Shown: positions 16,208 to 18,238 of the stretch, piece by piece
Position numbering within the stretch: the stretch's first letter is position 1
Layout of the letters: the number at the start of each line of letters is the position of its first letter
Origin: an uncultured Phocaeicola sp.
GTDB lineage: Bacteria; Bacteroidota; Bacteroidia; Bacteroidales; Bacteroidaceae
NCBI GenBank assembly: GCA_948956705.1
Contig: CARCZS010000038.1
Coordinates: forward strand, 1-18,238
Direction: 5' to 3'
Length of the DNA stretch: 18,238 nt
Position numbers and translations under genes: made by a program
The notes under the pieces: generated by a model
What the model was told of the DNA's origin: nothing
The model's input: only the letters and a program-made list of their open reading frames with translations
Databases searched by the model: none

Positions 16208-16945
16208 ATGCATATTATGGAGAATAATAGATTTAAAGTCATCATTGTAGAGGATGTCAAACTGGAATTAAAAGGAACGGAAGAGATATTCAGACACGAA
16301 ATTCCGAATGCGGAAGTCATCGGAACGGCTATGACTGAGAATGAGTTTTGGGAATTGCTGAAAGTGCAGTTGCCCGATATGGTTTTATTGGACTTGGGCT
16401 TGGGGGGATCGACTACCATCGGTGTGGAAATCTGTTCTTCTTTACGGAAGAACTATCCGGATATGAAGGTGCTGATTTTTACTGGTGAGGTATTGAACGA
16501 AAAGTTATGGGTGGATGCGCTGAATGCGGGTGCGGATGGTATAATCCTGAAGACGGGAGAGTTGCTGACTGCCACAGATGTACAGGCGGTGATGGATGGC
16601 AAGAAACTGGTTTTCAATTATCCCATTCTGGAGAAAATAGTGGCACGTTTCAAGCAGTCGGTGGCTCAGGAACAGCGCAGGCAGGAAGCTGTCATTAATT
16701 ATGATATTGATGAATATGATGAGCGTTTGCTTCGCCATCTGGCCTTGGGGTATACCAAAGAAATGATTACTAATCTGAAAGGGATGCCTTTCGGGGTCAA
16801 ATCCATAGAGAAGCGTCAGAATGAATTGATAAACCGTTTGTTCACATTGGATGAAAGAAGTGGTGTCAATGCCTGTCGATTGGTGACCCGTGCTTTCGAG
16901 TTGCGGATTCTTGACATTGATAATTTGGAACCGGATGAAGAGTAA
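16208..16945 (+). CDS. Response regulator, receiver domain plus HTH-like C-terminal domain
   Basis: A 245-aa cytoplasmic regulator, the likely phosphoryl acceptor of the kinase encoded just upstream. The receiver domain (about 8-130) has all the key residues: Glu15/Asp16, phospho-acceptor Asp62 (VLLDLGL), Thr92 (IFTGE) and Lys115 (ILKTG). Linker 130-175 is charged. The C-terminal part (about 178-235) reads LLRHLALGYTKEMI, then SIEKRQNELINRLF, then NACRLVTRAFELRIL. This resembles the LuxR/NarL helix-turn-helix in pattern but is divergent, so DNA binding is probable, not certain. I associate this layout with DUF5932-type regulators, from memory. ATG 16208 is chosen; ATG 16217 is equally possible, and an upstream GTG at 16163 would overlap the kinase and adds foreign residues. 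Its end overlaps the next gene by 11 bases. Confidence 0.88.
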   Translation: MHIMENNRFKVIIVEDVKLELKGTEEIFRHEIPNAEVIGTAMTENEFWELLKVQLPDMVLLDLGLGGSTTIGVEICSSLRKNYPDMKVLIFTGEVLNEKLWVDALNAGADGIILKTGELLTATDVQAVMDGKKLVFNYPILEKIVARFKQSVAQEQRRQEAVINYDIDEYDERLLRHLALGYTKEMITNLKGMPFGVKSIEKRQNELINRLFTLDERSGVNACRLVTRAFELRILDIDNLEPDEE

Positions 16946-17651
16946 ATATTATTTTCCTCATACCGCTACTGTGTTTTTTCTGCTGACGGTAGCTGTAGCC
17001 TTGTTCTCATGGATAGGAAGTATTTATGGGCTGGGGAAGGTGCAAAGCCTGCTCAGTCCCGAAGGAATCCGGTGGGAATTGAGGCATGCTATGGGGAATT
17101 TTGTCCAGACACCGGCATTGGGCATAGTAATGATGCTTTTTTTAGGGTTCGGCATTACGGTTCATTCCGGGGTATGGGGTACGTTGGGGAGGATAGTGAA
17201 AAGAGGAAAGCCCATTTCCCGTAAGGAAAAACGTGCGTTGATATTGGCAGGTTGTATACTGCTTGTTTATATCATAATGATTATTTGCACCACTTTTGCT
17301 CCATGGACTATGTTGCGTAGCGTGACGGGATCTCTCACGAACTCTCCGTTTCAAAAAGGGATTTATTATCTCATTTCGTTTGGTGTGGGATTGTCGGGTA
17401 TGGCTTTCGGTTATGCATCGGGACGTTTTCGGGATGATAAGGATATAATAAAAGGTATGTCCTGTCTCTTTTCTCGTTTTGCCGATTACTTTGTGGCGCT
17501 TTTTTTTATAGTTCAGTTCTTTTCTTCATTGATGTATACGAATTTGGTGGAATGGGTTGGAATAGAGTCATATATAGTGTCTTACGCTTTCCATATTTGT
17601 TGCTATTTACCTTTTGCTTGGATGCTGAATAGAAAAAAAATAGATTGTTAA
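16935..17651 (+). CDS. Half-size AbgT-like membrane protein
   Basis: A 238-aa polytopic inner-membrane protein with about six hydrophobic segments (9-29, 58-80, 101-122, 139-162, 181-202, 211-231). The N-terminal 85 residues (PHTATVFFLL, LLSPEGIRW, NFVQTPALGIVMM, GFGITVHSGVWG) recall the start of AbgT-family p-aminobenzoyl-glutamate transporters. Residues 135-204 (NSPFQKGIYYLI, FRDDKDIIKGM, FADYFVALFF, TNL) recall a segment near the AbgT C-terminus. The family norm is about 500 aa, so a large middle part and the last part are missing, without a frameshift or stop. The ATG at 16935 overlaps the regulator's stop by 11 bases, indicating translational coupling with the two-component system. It may have lost transport and serve as a membrane sensor or effector; this is speculation. 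The homology is from recalled motifs and should be treated as moderate. Confidence 0.72.
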   Translation: MKSKYYFPHTATVFFLLTVAVALFSWIGSIYGLGKVQSLLSPEGIRWELRHAMGNFVQTPALGIVMMLFLGFGITVHSGVWGTLGRIVKRGKPISRKEKRALILAGCILLVYIIMIICTTFAPWTMLRSVTGSLTNSPFQKGIYYLISFGVGLSGMAFGYASGRFRDDKDIIKGMSCLFSRFADYFVALFFIVQFFSSLMYTNLVEWVGIESYIVSYAFHICCYLPFAWMLNRKKIDC

Positions 17652-17672
17652 TGCAAAAAAGTTGCGGATTCT

Positions 17673-17703
17673 TTTGGTAATTTCAATAAAAACCGTACCT
17701 TTG
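17673..17703 (+). promoter_or_regulatory. Promoter of tRNA-Arg
   Basis: TTTG at 17673-17676 and TACCTTTG at 17696-17703 are 19 bases apart, a textbook Bacteroides promoter. It lies 17 bases upstream of the mature tRNA 5' end. Confidence 0.8.
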
Positions 17704-17720
17704 CACTCGCAATTAAGGAT

Positions 17721-17794
<74 letters not shown>

Positions 17795-17799
17795 CTTAC

Positions 17800-17850
17800 A
17801 AAACACAACTGATAACACAATATAAATTGTTGATTTTCAGTTGTGTTTTT
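17800..17850 (+). terminator. Long hairpin terminator after tRNA-Arg
   Basis: A perfect 13-bp stem (17800-17812 with 17837-17849) ends in a run of five T. Its 24-base loop contains a further 5-bp stem (17817-17821 with 17826-17830). It starts 6 bases after the tRNA 3' end. The A-rich 5' arm and T-rich 3' arm could work in both directions. Confidence 0.8.
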
Positions 17851-17898
17851 GCTTTTTATAAGCAAGATGTCTTTCATATACGCTTTTAAAAAAAAAGT

Positions 17899-18238
17899 GG
17901 CTCAGTTGTAATTCTTGGGGGATTACCCTTTGCAACTTCCCCTTTATGCATACACCTTTGCTAATCTATACAGGAAGAACCTCTTATCTACCACTCCACG
18001 AAATGAAGCCCTAAATGCTTTAATTTTTGCATTAAAAGCTTCCGCAGCAGCATTTGTGCTTCTGTTTACAAAGTAGTTTAATATCCGTTCGTAATGATTC
18101 CCAATGGAATTGGCAACAGTGGTGAATGTGTCATACCCAAACTCCTCAATTTCATTATACCAAAGTGCGAGTTTGGCACGTGCCACATCTTTATCTGTAC
18201 AGTCTGAAAATATCTTCCCTAATCGTAGTGCGTAATAG
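17899..18238 (-). mobile_element. Insertion sequence, partial (ISL3/ISAon1-like), left edge estimated
   Basis: The end of an insertion sequence is inferred from the transposase C-terminus at 17944-18238. The edge is placed tentatively at GGCTC (17899-17903), because ISL3-type ends often begin with GG and a TC-containing pentamer and the flanking DNA is A-rich, a common target. The opposite inverted repeat and the target duplication lie outside the window, so the boundary is unverified. Confidence 0.5.
17944..18238 (-). CDS. Transposase, C-terminal part (continues past the window)
   Basis: The frame is open from its stop at 17944 to the window edge, giving at least 97 C-terminal residues; the start lies beyond 18238. 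Recognisable segments are YYALRLGKIF near the edge, ARAKLALWY, then NRSTNAAAEAFNAKIKAFR and FFLYRLAKVYA at the very end. This is the C-terminal part of a DDE transposase of the ISL3 type, as in the ISAon1-like elements common in Bacteroidales. The NAAAEAFNAKIK stretch contains the conserved Glu expected as the last catalytic residue of the DDE triad (assignment from family knowledge). A GTG at 18186 is not the true start because the reading frame continues upstream without interruption. The gene points toward the tRNA and ends about 150 bases from it. Confidence 0.87.
   Translation of the reverse strand, partial: YYALRLGKIFSDCTDKDVARAKLALWYNEIEEFGYDTFTTVANSIGNHYERILNYFVNRSTNAAAEAFNAKIKAFRASFRGVVDKRFFLYRLAKVYA

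Noticed and set aside
17800..17849. Integrative-element attachment site at the tRNA 3' end.
   Set aside because: There is no repeat of the tRNA 3' end downstream and no integrase in view; the inverted repeat with a T tract is better explained as a terminator.

Overview
The window looks like a chromosomal segment from a Bacteroidaceae genome, Bacteroides or more likely Phocaeicola (species-level guess only). The reasons are repeated promoters of the Bacteroides type (-33 TTG/TTTG plus -7 TAnnTTTG), few Shine-Dalgarno sequences, a mini histone-H1-like gene, a DUF4625 lipoprotein next to a TonB-dependent receptor, and a very large Bacteroidales-style sensor kinase. Family names come from recalled motifs, not from database searches.

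Layout. 1-1700: a CorA-type divalent cation transporter (+) converges on an Lrp/AsnC regulator (-). 1870-2295: an unrecognised small exported protein. 2428-4789: a probable operon of a DedA membrane protein, a DUF47/PhoU-like Pit accessory protein and a PiT phosphate transporter, closed by a hairpin terminator. 4979-7983: a probable metal-uptake operon with its own promoter and a strong terminator. It holds a His/Cys-rich single-pass protein, a 719-aa TonB-dependent receptor and a His-rich DUF4625 lipoprotein. 8251-9537: a PLP-dependent O-acetylhomoserine sulfhydrylase-type enzyme. 9793-11298: an LctP-type lactate permease. 11468-11641: a 57-aa Hc1-like protein with a UUCG-loop terminator.

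11784-17651 is the most unusual part. A 1467-aa membrane sensor kinase is followed by a response regulator and, overlapping that, a half-size AbgT-like membrane protein, apparently one transcription unit. The kinase is two tandem, recognisably homologous sensor-kinase halves. The first half has an intact ATP-binding domain, but the phosphoacceptor His position is Gly630. The second half has the His (His1250) but a decayed ATP-binding domain. The halves join at a signal-peptide/lipobox-like helix, as if two adjacent genes had fused. The two defective halves would complement each other within one chain or dimer.

17721-17794 is tRNA-Arg(TCT) with a strong promoter and a long terminator hairpin. 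From about 17899 to the window end lies the 3' end of an insertion sequence with an ISL3/ISAon1-like transposase on the minus strand, running out of the window.
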